Shown here in pieces: positions 24,237 to 35,660 of a stretch of 64,000 bases of DNA. How positions within the stretch are numbered: position 1 is the stretch's first letter; each line of letters starts with the position of its first letter. A program made the position numbers and the translations under genes. The notes beneath the pieces were generated by a model. It saw only the letters and a list, made by a program, of their open reading frames with translations. It was not told the origin of the DNA and made no database searches. The stretch is from Allacma fusca. Lineage: Eukaryota > Arthropoda > Collembola > Symphypleona > Sminthuridae. The DNA lies in contig OX359249.1 in NCBI GenBank assembly GCA_947179485.1, positions 54,323,402 through 54,387,401 of the forward strand, written 5' to 3'.

Positions 24237-25110
24237 TAGTGGTCCCGACCTTTCAATTCTGAATCAAAAAAACTCGATTCGATTCAATTCAATTCAATTC
24301 TGATTCATCATTTTTCTATTAAATTCAAAGAATGAATTGAATCATTTCATTCAATTCACTTCATGAATGAAATCACGCGGAATGCCTTGAATCGCGATTC
24401 AAATGATTCAAGTGCAACGAATTTGTTTGCATATCCTGCTAAAAATGCATCTAATAACGCATCACATTAAAAAGCTCGTACATGTTTCTGAGAGACACTT
24501 TTGACTTTTGCTGGGAATCCAACTTTTCAATTATTTTATAAACAAGAATTTTTGTATATCAAATAGATGAATTATGATTATAATTTGTTATCACAGCATT
24601 TACTAACAGTCCAATTTAGGTCGTAATGTGACAATTAATTAGCAGGATATGCAACTCGAAACAGTTAATGTTGTAGTCAACCCTCGCTATAAGGGATGCT
24701 CGTGGAACCGGCAGGATTTGTCCCTTATGAGCATAGTGTTATACATTGTGTAAATGGGAATCGTGACTGTAAATTCCAATCCCTTATATCAAAAAATCCC
24801 TTATAATGGTAACCCATATAGCGAGAGTTCACTATATTGACAATTTTAGTGCTAGTGAAATTGTTTGACTTATATTCTTCCGCTGTTTTATGTAGTCATT
24901 ATAAAGTTCATAAATAAAATGTTTATGTTGCCACCTTTTACTACCTGAATGATTTGAATCGTCATTCGGTTCAATTCAGCACGCAGAAATGAATCAAATT
25001 GATTCCTGTGAATCGTGAATTGAATCGAATCACACTTATTTCATTCAATTCATAATTTGAATTGAATCAAAACGAATATTTTGAATTGAATTGAAAGATT
25101 GGGACCACTA
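24237..25110. mobile_element. hAT-type non-autonomous element with GATTCAATTC-rich arms
   Basis: The ends TAGTGGTCCC and GGGACCACTA are inverted, followed inwards by a further shared CTTTCAATTC. A perfect 8-bp target duplication, ATGACAAC, flanks them (24229-24236, 25111-25118). The arms consist of GAATTGAATC phrases and the centre is unique sequence with a small pogo-like MITE. There is no transposase. Confidence 0.9.
24676..24832. mobile_element. pogo-type MITE nested in the hAT element
   Basis: The inverted ends GTCAACCCTCGCTATA and TATAGCGAGAGTTCAC (14 of 16 match) are flanked by TA (24674-24675, 24833-24834). The body is 157 bp with inner CCCTTAT/ATAAGGG phrases. Confidence 0.75.
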
Positions 25111-25141
25111 ATGACAACCATGAGCGTTCCGAAAACTCTCC

Positions 25142-25417
25142 TTACGCAGGAGTGGCTACAAAATCACGCCCGTCAATCACACAAGCAAAGTCTTCCGATG
25201 TAAGCTGCAGAACTAAATGAAAATTGGTGGAATTGTAGACACTACTAATAGTGTTCACGTTCACACAAACCACAAACATCGTGCCATCTCCCTTCCTCGC
25301 TCTAATTTTTTCATGTTGAATCCCATAAGAAAAATCCATTTTCGCAACTCGAATAAAATCCAAACTAATGTTCAGACATGTCACTATACATAAGTATATG
25401 TACAATAAGCGCTGCAC
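25142..25417 (-). CDS. Unrecognised open frame of 91 codons
   Basis: This minus-strand frame begins with a hydrophobic stretch (YIYLCIVTCLNIS) and continues with a mixed, protein-like composition (FIRVAKMDFSYGIQHEKIR, DGRDFVATPA). It is outside the neighbouring hAT element, so it is not an obvious repeat shadow. I recognise no family, and no splice sites clearly define it as an exon. It may be chance or a gene fragment. Confidence 0.2.
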   Translation of the reverse strand: MQRLLYIYLCIVTCLNISLDFIRVAKMDFSYGIQHEKIRARKGDGTMFVVCVNVNTISSVYNSTNFHLVLQLTSEDFACVIDGRDFVATPA

Positions 25418-25654
25418 GTGTTAATATATTTACATTATTAAAACAAAGCGCTTTTGTAAAAAATTATCGTTTTTGATTTTGTCCCACGAAAGGCTCCCGC
25501 ACGGGACGAGTTACAACGACTAGACCAGTGGCAAACGACCTGTTGGGTGCTGGACTGTGGCATAACGCCTTTACTTTTTCAATTTATTAAATTTTATGAA
25601 ATTTCCTGAAATTTAGAAAATTCCCCGAATTCACGTAAAAATCTTATTTAACCG

Positions 25655-25808
25655 CACAAACGAATTCCCGGATCACTGAAATCGTGGAAACCAGGTTTTG
25701 ATGTCAATTGGAAGTTTTTAGACATTTCATGATTTTCTTTCGAAACATGAAATTTTGAATTTTGTGGCGGGGAAGGTATTTCCCACGATTACTCCATTAC
25801 TGATCCAT
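25655..25808 (-). mobile_element. Small MITE with TCACTAAAATCGTGGAAA ends, copy 1
   Basis: The block runs from TCACTGAAATCGTGGAAACC through TTTTGTGGCGGGGAAGGTAT to TTTCCCACGATT and is the reverse complement of the copy at 26606-26722. The two copies flank the Harbinger element in opposite orientations. Confidence 0.55.
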
Positions 25809-25811
25809 TAA

Positions 25812-26577
25812 GGGAGCGTTCACAAATGACGTCATCCAAAATACTGGTTTTTAGGCACCCAGTCACACACTTGTCATCAATCATCATCATTTGATGAAAC
25901 GACGCACCCACCCCATGTAATGACGTCATCATCACCAGGGTTGCACAATTGAAAATGCCCTGGGTTTTATGCCGAATTTGTGGGTCTTATCGAAAACACC
26001 GGGGCAAAATGCCCAAAATGTCTGCACTAGGCTGAATATGCCCAAAATTATCAAAAAGCCAAAAATGCACAAACTTCCATGGCATTTTTAATTGTGCAAC
26101 CCATGATGGGTGACGATGAAGTTTTCGGAATTCATTTAATTCACGCGAGGCTGCATTAGTTAGATTTGTTTTCAGCTTCCTTTTATTATACTGGAATTAT
26201 GGTGGTACTTTTAAAGGAATAAAGGATTGTATCGAATGTTATATAGAATCTCCCGAATTTTTCGTACTAGGATGTCCTAAAAACGGTTTCCTGGATAGTG
26301 TGAAACGAAATATCGGTACGCTTTAGGCTTGTAGTTTGAATTTCTAATTCTTTTTAAAGCGATTATTTTAAATTGCCTATTCACACAAGTTTATGTCAAG
26401 TAAGGTTGATTCAAACGACCAAAACTTTTAACGGTTAAGCAAAACAATCATTGGTAACATTCGTCGGTTGATGACGTCATCATTTGGCCAAATCCACCCT
26501 ACCACTGCGTCATCAACATCATCATCTCCCGTTAGCACCCACCCACTATCTTGATGACGTCATTTGTGAACGCTCCC
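25812..26577. mobile_element. Harbinger-type element with TGACGTCA-bearing ends
   Basis: Perfect inverted ends start GGGAGCGTTCACAAATGACG and run through TCATC, flanked by TAA (25809-25811, 26578-26580). The interior has many CATCATCA/TGATGA phrases and a nested hAT-like MITE at 25936-26102. It is non-coding. Confidence 0.9.
25936..26102. mobile_element. hAT-like MITE nested in the Harbinger element
   Basis: The ends CAGGGTTGCACAATTGAAAA and TTTTTAATTGTGCAACCC are inverted repeats; the interior carries AAAATGCCC phrases. No clean 8-bp duplication is visible. Confidence 0.6.
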
Positions 26578-26605
26578 TAACCGCACAAACGAATTATTCC
26601 CGGAT

Positions 26606-26722
26606 CACTAAAATCGTGGAAAATACCTTCCCCGCCACAAAATTCAAAATTTCGAAAAAAATCAGGATATTTCGACAAAATTGCGAATCGAAAAACCTGG
26701 TTTCCACGATTTTAGTGACATG
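26606..26722 (+). mobile_element. Small MITE with TCACTAAAATCGTGGAAA ends, copy 2
   Basis: The ends TCACTAAAATCGTGGAAA and TTTCCACGATTTTAGTGA are perfect inverted repeats around ACCTTCCCCGCCACAAAATT and AAAAACCTGG. It is the reverse complement of the 25655 copy. The open frame at 26484-26768 runs through it and is a shadow. Confidence 0.65.
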
Positions 26723-27000
26723 TCTGAACCATGCATGCAACAATTCATTCAATGAACTAGTTCGTTAATTGTACTTTTCTAAAATATTTCAAGATTTGAG
26801 TGAACTTGAGTGAACTCAAAACTTATCAATTTATGTAACGAATGAGTTTGAATCCAACTGTTTGGCAAATGCAATGAACGTGAATGAACGTGAATGTCTA
26901 GGTACGATTAAGAGATCTGAATTGAACTGCATGAGAGAATACGTATTACGGAACTCTGATTTAATGATAATGATGATTAATAACTCTGCCATATGCGGTA

Positions 27001-27974
27001 TGGTACCATACCCCAGAATAACACCCTAGACCCATACCCCAGAACCATACCCCAGAATAATACCCTAGAACCATACCCCAGAACCATACTATAGAACCAT
27101 ACCCCAGAACCATACACCAGAACCATACACCAGAACCATACACCAGAATAACACCCTAGACCCATACCCCAGAACCATACCGCAGAATAATACCCTAGAA
27201 TCATACACCAGAACCATACCCCAGAACCATACCCCAGAACCATACCCTAGAACCATACCCCAGAACCATACACCAGAACCATACACCAGAAACATACACC
27301 AGAACCATACCCCGGAAACACCAGAAACATACACCAGAATAATACCCTAGAACCATACCCTAGAACCATACAGCAGAACCATACCGCAGAATAATATCCT
27401 AGAACCATACACCAGAACCATACCCCAGAATAATACCCTAGAACCATACCCCAGAACCATACCCCAGAACCATACACCAGAACCATACACCAGAACCATA
27501 CCCCAGAATAATACCCTAGAACCATACCCCAGAATAATACCCTAGAACCATACCCCAGAACCATACCCCAGAATAATACCCTAGAACCATACCCCAGAAT
27601 AATACCCTAGAACCATACCCCAGAATAATACCCTAGAACCATACCCCAGAATAATACCCTAGAACCATACCCCAGAATAATACCCTAGAACCATACCCCA
27701 GAATAATACCCTAGAACCATACCCCAGAACCATACCCCAGAACCATACACCAGAACCATACACCAGAACCATACCCCAGAATAATACCCTAGAACCATAC
27801 CCCAGAATAATACCCTAGAACCATACCCCAGAACCATACCCCAGAATAATACCCTAGAACCATACCCCAGAATAATACCCTAGAACCATACCCCAGAATA
27901 ATACCCTAGAATCATACCCCAGAACCATACCCCGGAATAATACCCTAGAACCATACCCCAGAACCATACCCTAA
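27001..27974. repeat. 13-bp/26-bp minisatellite
   Basis: Basic 13-bp units CCATACCCCAGAA, CCATACACCAGAA and TAATACCCTAGAA alternate in ordered and variant combinations, giving a 26-bp higher-order unit over most of the right half. The array is nearly 1 kb. Several minus-strand frames of repeating Tyr/Gly/Trp/Val composition are by-products of the period. Confidence 0.95.
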
Positions 27975-28055
27975 AGCCGTTCTTTGCCAGCTTACAAAAA
28001 ATTGACAAAACATGAATCGTAATATGTGCATACTCTCGTGCTGCCACACGTTTTA

Positions 28056-28621
28056 GGGAAGTGACACAAATGGCATCATCACAGTTGAAGGCATTTTGCT
28101 ATTCCCCTACCCCTTCATCATTGGGAATCATTTTTTAGTCCAACCACCCACCCTCCTTGGATTGTGATATCATGAATGCGCATTGTATGTTTGAAATGTT
28201 GTAGTAGCCGGTAATTTTGAATCCACGTGGATTGATAATTTGCAAGCGTAAAAATAAACAATGCATACCGCTTTATCGTCCATCTATTTTTAAAAATCTT
28301 TTGAGAAAGGAATAGGATTTCGAGATTTCATCTTATAATTAGGCCACAGTGACGATTTATCGGCTCAAAGTTCATCATGAATGAGGAAAACAACTTATGG
28401 AATTATTTTTGTTTTCATTATAGTTAATACACTAGGGCATTATTTTATTTCCTGAAAATGTTAGCTAATAATTTATTGTAGTGAGCATAGATGTATTTGA
28501 CGAAATACAACGATGACATCATGTAACGAAAAATTTACCCACCCACTATGTCACTTACTGTCACTATATTTCGGGGGTTAACCTACCTACTAGGCTGGTG
28601 ATATCATTTGTGCTACTTCCC
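28056..28621. mobile_element. Harbinger-type MITE
   Basis: The inverted ends GGGAAGTGACACAAATGGCA and (right end, reversed) GGGAAGTAGCACAAATGATA are followed by TCATCAC/TATCACC. They are flanked by TTA (28053-28055, 28622-28624). The 566-bp interior is non-coding. The outer GGGAA and inner CAAATG-TCATC phrases resemble the elements at 22785 and 25812. Confidence 0.85.
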
Positions 28622-28649
28622 TTATTTTGTTTTAATAAAAACTACACCT

Positions 28650-29160
28650 GAAATCCGTCAGTGTTCTGATTTTTGTAAATCTCCTTGCGAGATCGTTTTT
28701 AAATTTCCCTGCTGAATCTTAAGTTCCTGCAGGGAAGTCATCAACGATTTCGAAAATCCTTCTTGGAAAAAAGGTCAACCGTTTTCGAGATCTCTGTTTA
28801 CAAATGGATTTTCCGTAAAAGATGCCAACAAATCTCTGCCAAAATAAGGTCAACGAATTCCAAAATTCCCTGTCTACAAATTTTTTCCATGACAGAAATT
28901 GTTTTACCCTGAAAAAGAATCTTCCTCTCCTCCAACACAAACCGTCCGCAATTTACTTTTGAAGGACCTCATATACGTTGCTCGTTTGATTAAATAAAGC
29001 TTTGGTCGTTAGAATTTTAATGTTTTCACGATTCCTCAATCGTGAACATGCCACACACAGTAAAGCTGGTTAAGGGGCCATCGCAGTGACAATGACGCGC
29101 CTTTTCATTCGAACTAACCTAACCTGAACGTCTGAAACGCCTGGTTAGGTTTCCAAATCC
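28650..29160. repeat. AAATCCCTG-family copy and AACTAACCTAAC repeat
   Basis: 28650-28950 holds TTTTTGTAAATCTCC, CCCTGCTGAATCTTAAG and GGTCAACGAATTC phrases of the family seen at 4034 and 47951. 29070-29160 repeats the AACTAACCTAACCTGAACGT block of 11100-11160. No gene. Confidence 0.55.
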
Positions 29161-29355
29161 GTAAATTTGGATTGCACCCAGAACTTGTTAAAATATTTAA
29201 TCATCGACATTACGGGATTCTTAATTGTAAGGACCTGTTTGACTTTAATTGATATCGCATATGCCTTATATAGTACATACATATACCGGGTACACCTGAC
29301 GGAGATTCCCATTTCCCGCACCAGTTTAACCTTAATTGATACCAAGTATATACAG

Positions 29356-30276
29356 GGGTGAGGCAAGAAGCTTGGACGGTGACTTTGGGCACCTTAACTT
29401 TTTGCGCGCTTTATTTACAGTTACCTAATTTTGTAATTATGTTGATAATAGTAATAGCAATGTGTGTACTGAATATCAACGTGCTACTCCCGCCGATGCC
29501 TCCACAAATAGCTCCGGAAGTTGAAGGTAGCATTAAATACCTTTCCCCCGGAAGCTGTACGAGGAGCATCTGTCAGGGGGAAAATCGGATTTTGTGGTAA
29601 CTCTTGCTTCAACATACTTCTTTCTCAGTGACTGCAATGCCGATCGCCGGATTTATTATTCTAAGGCATTTACGGTCACTGAGACACCCCCGTGATCCAG
29701 AGGAAGGAGAGGTTCGACTCGAAGATCATGGTCGTAGGAGCGATGACTGGAAGGGGAGTACTACCTTTAATTAAAGTGGCTCCAAAAGTCAGTGCTGCCT
29801 ACTATGTTGGCCGCGTTTTGAGTCCCTCACTTGAAAAGGAAGTGCCACGAATTTATTGAGAGGACACATCAAATGTCTTCGTACATAACGACGCGGCAAG
29901 TTCCCACACGGCCAGATTTACCCGGGCATATTCAGAAGACCTCCACCGGAAAACTGGTATAACCTTAATTTAGAATAAGGAAATACCAGTAAAGTCACCG
30001 GACACCAGCCGTATGGACTTTTTTGGATTCGTTGCTTTAATACAGACAATTGGAAAAATAAAAGTATCTTCCATGTCGGGGCCTTGGAAACTTCTAATCT
30101 GATACCTTCAACTTCCGGAGCTATTTGTGGAGGCATCAGCGGGAGTAGCACGTTGATATTCAGTACACACATTGCTAGTACTATTATCAACATAATTACA
30201 AAATTAGGTAACTGTAATTAAAGCGCGCTAAAAGTTAAGGTGCCCAAAGTCACCGTCCAAACTTCTTGCCTCACCC
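29356..30276. mobile_element. 921-bp element with 174-bp inverted ends
   Basis: 29356-29529 and 30103-30276 are inverted copies of equal length with five mismatches, starting GGGTGAGGCAAGAAG. Each arm encodes the same hydrophobic frame (IMLIIV.AMCVLNINVLLP, then MPPQIAPEVEG). The 573-base centre has no recognisable coding. I find no clean target duplication (flanks TATATACAG and TCAGTATAC), so the class (foldback, MULE-like or other) is open. Confidence 0.75.
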
Positions 30277-30339
30277 TCAGTATACCTAGTACTTCTTCCT
30301 TTCCCCAAAATCCAGCTTATTTCCTGGTGTAGCAAATTT

Positions 30340-30735
30340 CTGGTACAATTGTATTGTACCACTGTAGACGCTTTTCACAGCGTACATTACTTGCACCAGG
30401 TATTTTTCCTGGTGCAATCCTTTCGCAACTTCCATATATTGCACCAGATATAATCTCTACGTAAAATCCCTAGGTACCAGGTAAGAAAATTTAACCCTGG
30501 TGTATTCTAAAACAATCAGGAATGTTCTACAACTTCCTGGAATTTTTTAGAACGGTCTGGAATTTTCTACAAAGTACTGGAATTTTTTAGTACAGGTCCA
30601 AGAAAGATCCGCAATTTTCGGAAAGTCCTAGAACGTTCGGTAATTTTTGAAAACGTACTGGAATGTTCTGGAATATTCTACAAAGTTCTGAGATATTTTC
30701 ATAAAAGTGTAAAAATTCTCGAAAAGTTCGATTTT
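30340..30735. repeat. Hairpin and CTGGAATTTT-type degenerate minisatellite
   Basis: 30392-30416 is a near-perfect palindrome, TGCACCAGG-TATTTTT-CCTGGTGCA. 30500-30730 is an imperfect array of about 20-30-bp units built on CTGGAATTTTCTACAAAG. It is non-coding. Confidence 0.6.
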
Positions 30736-30847
30736 TCTAGACAATTTATTTTAGAAAATATGAAGCTACAACTGAAAATGTAACTTACAAATGAGCTGAG
30801 CAGAAACCCCAAAGAATTAATTATGAAATGCAGCTTTGCCAGTACAG

Positions 30848-31137
30848 TAATCACACGAGCTATTTCTCTGTTTAAATTTCATGCGTGTGTTAACCTGTGT
30901 TTATGCTTGCGTTTTGAAACAATAATCTAACCTATGTTTACAGTATACTTTCGTTTTCAAAACATAATTACTTAGTATGTAATAATACCTAACAGCGTTC
31001 GTAATTAATTTCAATATCCATGTTTTCATTTTGAAAAATTTTGTCGTCAGTAAGATTTGAACCCGTAACCCGTGGTGGCATGTGCGGCACTTTACACATT
31101 CCGCTAGGAAAGGAATTTTCCTACGAAGCTTTTAATT
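30848..31137 (-). repeat. tRNA-like SINE, copy 2
   Basis: This is the reverse complement of 22430-22706 with few differences. The B-box complement GATTTGAACC lies at 31054-31063. A second tRNA-like phrase, GGGTTTGAATTCC, follows at about 31214-31226, preceded by TGACCTAGTGACC, and may be another SINE head on the plus strand. Confidence 0.6.
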
Positions 31138-31259
31138 TTTTCACGCCCCGGCCGGTAATAGTTTTTTGTATGTAGAGTAGCTGTGACCTAGTGACCTGAC
31201 CCACCGATTGGCTTGGGTTTGAATTCCGTGACATCTTTTTAAAGAGGAGCTGTCCATGT

Positions 31260-34200
31260 ATTTTGGCTTGGACGCACAGTTTACTTAATTATTATATTAG
31301 TAATAGATAGATAGATTGTTGTGTGGTTGTTGCGATGACGGTTCAGGAGACATCACAACGATGGCAGCAGTGTACCGGCTTTCACTTCACCCCTTAAAAT
31401 TAATACAAAGAAGGAATTACCGGGAAGGAGGACGCAGTGAATTTTGCGTTGATTTCTTAGACTTTCGTTATGCTTTCAGATACGACATTATATTTTGCCA
31501 GGTGCTATGGCTATGGTTATGTTATATGTAAGTACCATACGAGAATCAAGGTTGGAAATAAGATGGAAAAATGGAGGAACTGCGACGGTTCTAGTGAATG
31601 TAAAGCACTCTTTATTTTAAATGCTACGAGAGAAGAACTTCTGGAACATAAGTGTTCTTTGCTTCTTTTTGTGTTTCTGACAGGCTATGAGTTAGGCATG
31701 ATTTTTCTTCCATTCATTTAATCACCAAGAAATTAGTACACACAAGGCAGGGCAGGAACGTTCTAGGTTATTCTAGAATAATTAAAACTAAAAATAGTCG
31801 ACATAACAATGAATGAGTGGAGTGGTCCCTCAGTGATAGTATGTGGATAGGAACTCTGAACCCTAAGGCCCTTTACTTAATTAGAGAATCCGGTGGGCGA
31901 AAAAGGTAAAAAAAGGTTGAAAGTGACGAGCAGACGTTGCCTACAGTATAGATGCAAATCACCTCTCAAGTTCTGTGCTGGATAATGTAATTGTTGCATG
32001 AGCCCAAATAGTGCTGGCCTGAGCACAGCTGGAGTTTTGGATTGTGCGAAGACTGCATGTTCACAATCGATCCAGCTATACTGGATAGGACGTAACCGTA
32101 GAAATTATGTGGATTTCTGGAAAATTTGAGCTTAACTTTTATTGATGGGAAATTGTGTTTGAGTGGGTTTGTTGAAATTAAGTGATGCTAATAATTTGGG
32201 TGTAAAAATAATAGTGGGAATAAGGCTTGAAGAACTGTGTTGCTTTGCCTATACCTATACGAAGGGTGGTTTATGCGTTTAGGGTGATACAGATTGATAC
32301 GTGAGGAATGGAGATTGTAGGAAAAGAGAGTGAAATAGGGCTGAAAAGGAATGTGTTGACATGATAAAGATTGTGTGGTCCTGGGAGAAGTTTAAAAAAT
32401 GAGGTGCTGTAGGCATAGTTTGTGAAGAGCTCCTAAAAGAAGGAGTGGAGAAGACTGGAAGGCTGAGTAGGGAGTGCTTGGATGTTGGATGGAGATTTGG
32501 TAGTACTGGTATTGGGACTTGGGAGACTATTGGTGGTGGTAGGTATTAGCGTATTAGGTATAGGTTGGTTGAAGGCGTTGGAAGGCTTGTGCTTGTGCTT
32601 GTGGTGGAAGACGGAAGAGTGGAAAAGTGGAAGAGATGGAAGGAGGACATTGCGCAGTTGGTTGTTGTCGTAGTGAGTGACTGAATGTGAGTGTAGCTCT
32701 CTGACTCTGTGTGTAGAGTTTAGCGTTGTTGGGCAAGTCCGATGAATTGGGGTTTCTTCTTCGCCTCGTCATGCTCCCAGAGTCTCCTAGCCTAAACTCG
32801 TACACTTAATCTACAATATAGGAATTGGAAATGAGTTGTCAGTCCTCATCTTTTCTCTCCGTGTATTTCTGCTTCTTGGCTAGGTTTTGCTGTAAAGCAG
32901 GCATTTCTAGTATCTGGCCTGACTCTTTTAGCTACCAAAAGTAAATATCCGTGCTATTGATAGAACCGTGTAGTTTACTTACTTGTTCCTTGTTCACGCA
33001 AATTATTTCCCTCTTGGAAAATTCTCTTTCCCAGTAGTATTGCATAATCCCATTTTAAACTCCTTTCACATCAAACCAACAGTTTGCATTTGCTCTAACA
33101 TTTTACAAGTCACGTCTTATTGTTAGCTCTAAACAAGCAGGAGCTCTTGTCCCTTGCGTGTACACTACTTAACACTTTCTTCTTGCCTTCTCTTACATTG
33201 TTTTTCATTTCACTCACACTAGTGTACATTTGAGTAATAATTATTTTAATTTTAAATACACTGTGAAAGCCTCAATTGATTAGATACACGCTTAATGGGA
33301 CAACCTAGTAGTGAGTATTTGTAGTGTACTTCCTTTCTCGAATGCACCGTTGGGTTGTGGAAGGTGGAAGCAGATCTAATTAATACATTTTTATATTTAG
33401 CCATTTATTTATGTAATGGTAAATGGTACACTATCCAAAGCACACATGTCTACTATATAGCACAGTATTCATTCTTCTGCGACTGCATCTGGTGTGTGAT
33501 TAAGCTGCATTGAAAATTCTGCAAGTACTACATGTCCATATAAGTGCTGTTAATGAGTAGAACTTCACTCGTATTGTCAAAATTCTCAGTTCGGACTCTA
33601 AGGGTTTCAAGTAATAGCAACTTCCCACTCCAGAACTCATGCTCATTTTACGCTTCGAATAAGAATTACTGGAAAAGTTATTCTCGTGTTGCACACTCAT
33701 CATCTTTTGACCATCGAATGAGTGGTGAGGGAAAGTAGTGTCAAGTTTTGATCTGTTGGGGCCTACTGGTCATTTAAATGCACGCCGGGATTGTCTACTC
33801 TACACGTCCGTTCTTTCGGGTACTATTTTCCCAATCCAGGTTATAACTTGTAAATACTGGAATGGCACAAGTTATCACCTTTAGGGAGTCCAATATTATA
33901 TGCTTGAGATCCAAGGTTCATAGATAAATTAGTTATTTGAATTTTTGAGTCACCACTTCCTGTATGTTAGGGTAATATTGCGCAAATATAACCAGCGCCT
34001 TATTGCGGCTTTTGGAGGGCGTATTTCACCCTAAAATGTTAAGGGTGTAGAGGTGTAGTTTTTGATGTACCCGCGACTACGGGGGAAAATTATATTCTCT
34101 AGTTGAACAAAATAATGAATTTGATAATAATGTATTGTTTTACTTGCACGAATCCTAGAGTTTGTGTTCCGACACATTTTTATTTAGGTGAAAACCTAGC

Positions 34201-35190
34201 CAGCCATTAAAGATTTGGAGTAACTTCTTTGAAAAACAAAATCAAATGTTTGCTTTTGCTATGCTTTTGTATGAAAGAACATTATGAAAGCATTATTTAC
34301 ATTAGGGATTTACTTGATTTAATTTGCTTGAAAGAGAGTACTGGAACCAGTGTCAGTGTCGTATATACTTAGGAAACGTTTGTTTGGTGGAGCAATACTA
34401 ACTGAAGGGATAGACGTATGCCCCCTCCTGAATTAATTTTATTCCAAACTTGGTCCAGAGCTCATTTATCTCTTGTAGAGATAGGTGACTGAACAAAGAT
34501 TTTTTTGGATTTGTCTAATGCTAAACTCCTTGTTAAGCTTCATTTTTTAAACTACTGAAGAACAGACAATCTGAAGAAATCCTTCTGCATGCTGTATATC
34601 CCTGAAAATTAAGTATCAAGTCCTTGCACTCTGTAGTTTTAAAATTAAAGTCTTTACATACATCCCCGAATATAGCATAAAGTGTAGCAACTCCCGTACG
34701 AGATTGAGATTAAATGTTTATAACAAAGAACTCCCATCGTCCTGTTACCCTGTTAATTGTAAATTCAGTTTTTATAGTTGTGTTCAATAGATTTTGTAAG
34801 TAACATATAGTGAGCTGATAATAAGGTAGCAGTGAGGTAGTAATAGTAGGGAAATAATAGTAACTGATTTAATAGTAAGTTCATTAATAATAAGCTATCT
34901 TAGGAAAACAAAATTACTTTACAGGGTTAGTATTTTTGTGTTTTGATTATCTTGGTTATGAAATTATGATTAGAGGGTAAATAACGAAATTCTTTCCCTT
35001 AACTTCTGGGTTTTGTGATACAAATCTGAGCCCACTAAGGTGACCCTATCTGATTCTTCCGAGTAAAGTTCTCTCCCTATTAATGTTTAAAGAGCTGCCA
35101 TGAAATGTTAATACATGGTTAGTCCGTTGTGAATATTATTAAACTAATCCGTATCAATGTACGATTAACCTTTTAATTTGGTATTTTCAG
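31260..35190. other. Upstream region of Rbfox, unassigned
   Basis: No coding exon can be supported. 32400-32700 is strikingly G-rich on the plus strand (GGTGGTGGTAGG, GGAAGAGTGGAAAAGTGG), which could mark a transcribed or promoter segment. Short open frames at 31316-31721, 32482-32673 and 33544-33738 have no recognisable motif. Rbfox genes commonly have distant alternative first exons, so this may be intron. Confidence 0.35.
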
Positions 35191-35361
35191 CATACCGTGC
35201 AGACGGGTAACATGGCTTATGCAGGACCTACCTCAGGAGGCATTCAAAATGGCGAAATTCCAAATCCAGTTGGTATGACCCAACTTCAGACAACAAAGCT
35301 TGATAAAGAAAGCTTTAGTTCAGTGTCCGGAGTTACCAGCCAAGCCGTTGAGCAACAAACG
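35191..35361 (+). CDS. Rbfox1: Rbfox exon: low-complexity N-terminal region
   Basis: This is the first of eight exons I can place for an Rbfox/Fox-1 RNA-binding splicing factor, which binds (U)GCAUG in introns and acts in the nucleus. The exon follows a TATTTTCAG acceptor and ends at a GTAAAA donor. It has 171 bases, phase 0 at both ends, and encodes a Gln/Ser/Thr/Gly-rich segment (QTGNMAYAGPTSGG, ending QAVEQQT). The reading stays open at the acceptor, so the start codon is in an upstream exon I cannot identify, unless the internal Met (NMAYAG) is used. It is assigned to the gene by frame and by joining in phase to the next exon, which carries the RRM start. Confidence 0.85.
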
Positions 35362-35453
35362 GTAAAAATAAGTGTCAATTTTCAATGAGCTGACTGTGAA
35401 ATCCGTAAAAATAACTGATGCTGGTAATTCTTTGTTTCGCCGGACTGCTTTAG

Positions 35454-35660
35454 CAAACTGAACCGGAATCGGATAGCAGTACTCTGGTGGTTGTGACAGG
35501 AGGAGCAAATAACGTTGGAGGAATAAATCAGGGCACTTCAACTTCCACTCAAAGTTTAAACGATTCGTCTTCCGTTGTTGGAAAAAATCAGCCCAAGCGG
35601 CTTCATGTTTCAAATATTCCGTTTCGATTCAGAGATCCTGATCTTCGGGCAATGTTTGGG
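35454..35660 (+). CDS. Rbfox1: Rbfox exon: start of the RRM
   Basis: The acceptor is CTGCTTTAG and the donor GTAGGT. The exon has 207 bases, phase 0. It ends with [20 protein letters not shown] and MFG; LHVSNI is the RNP2 strand of the single RRM, nearly identical across animals. The intron before it is only 92 bases. Confidence 0.97.

Noticed and set aside
26961..27564. Overlapping Gly/Tyr/Trp/Val repeat proteins on the minus strand
   Set aside because: They are the translation of a 13-bp minisatellite in several frames; such frames stay open only because of the period.
27001..27974. CRISPR array
   Set aside because: The repeat has no constant-repeat/unique-spacer structure, and the genome is eukaryotic; the same applies to the 35-bp satellite.
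31180..31240. tRNA gene
   Set aside because: A B-box-like GGGTTTGAATTCC is present, but no full cloverleaf or acceptor stem can be drawn; it is more likely a SINE head.
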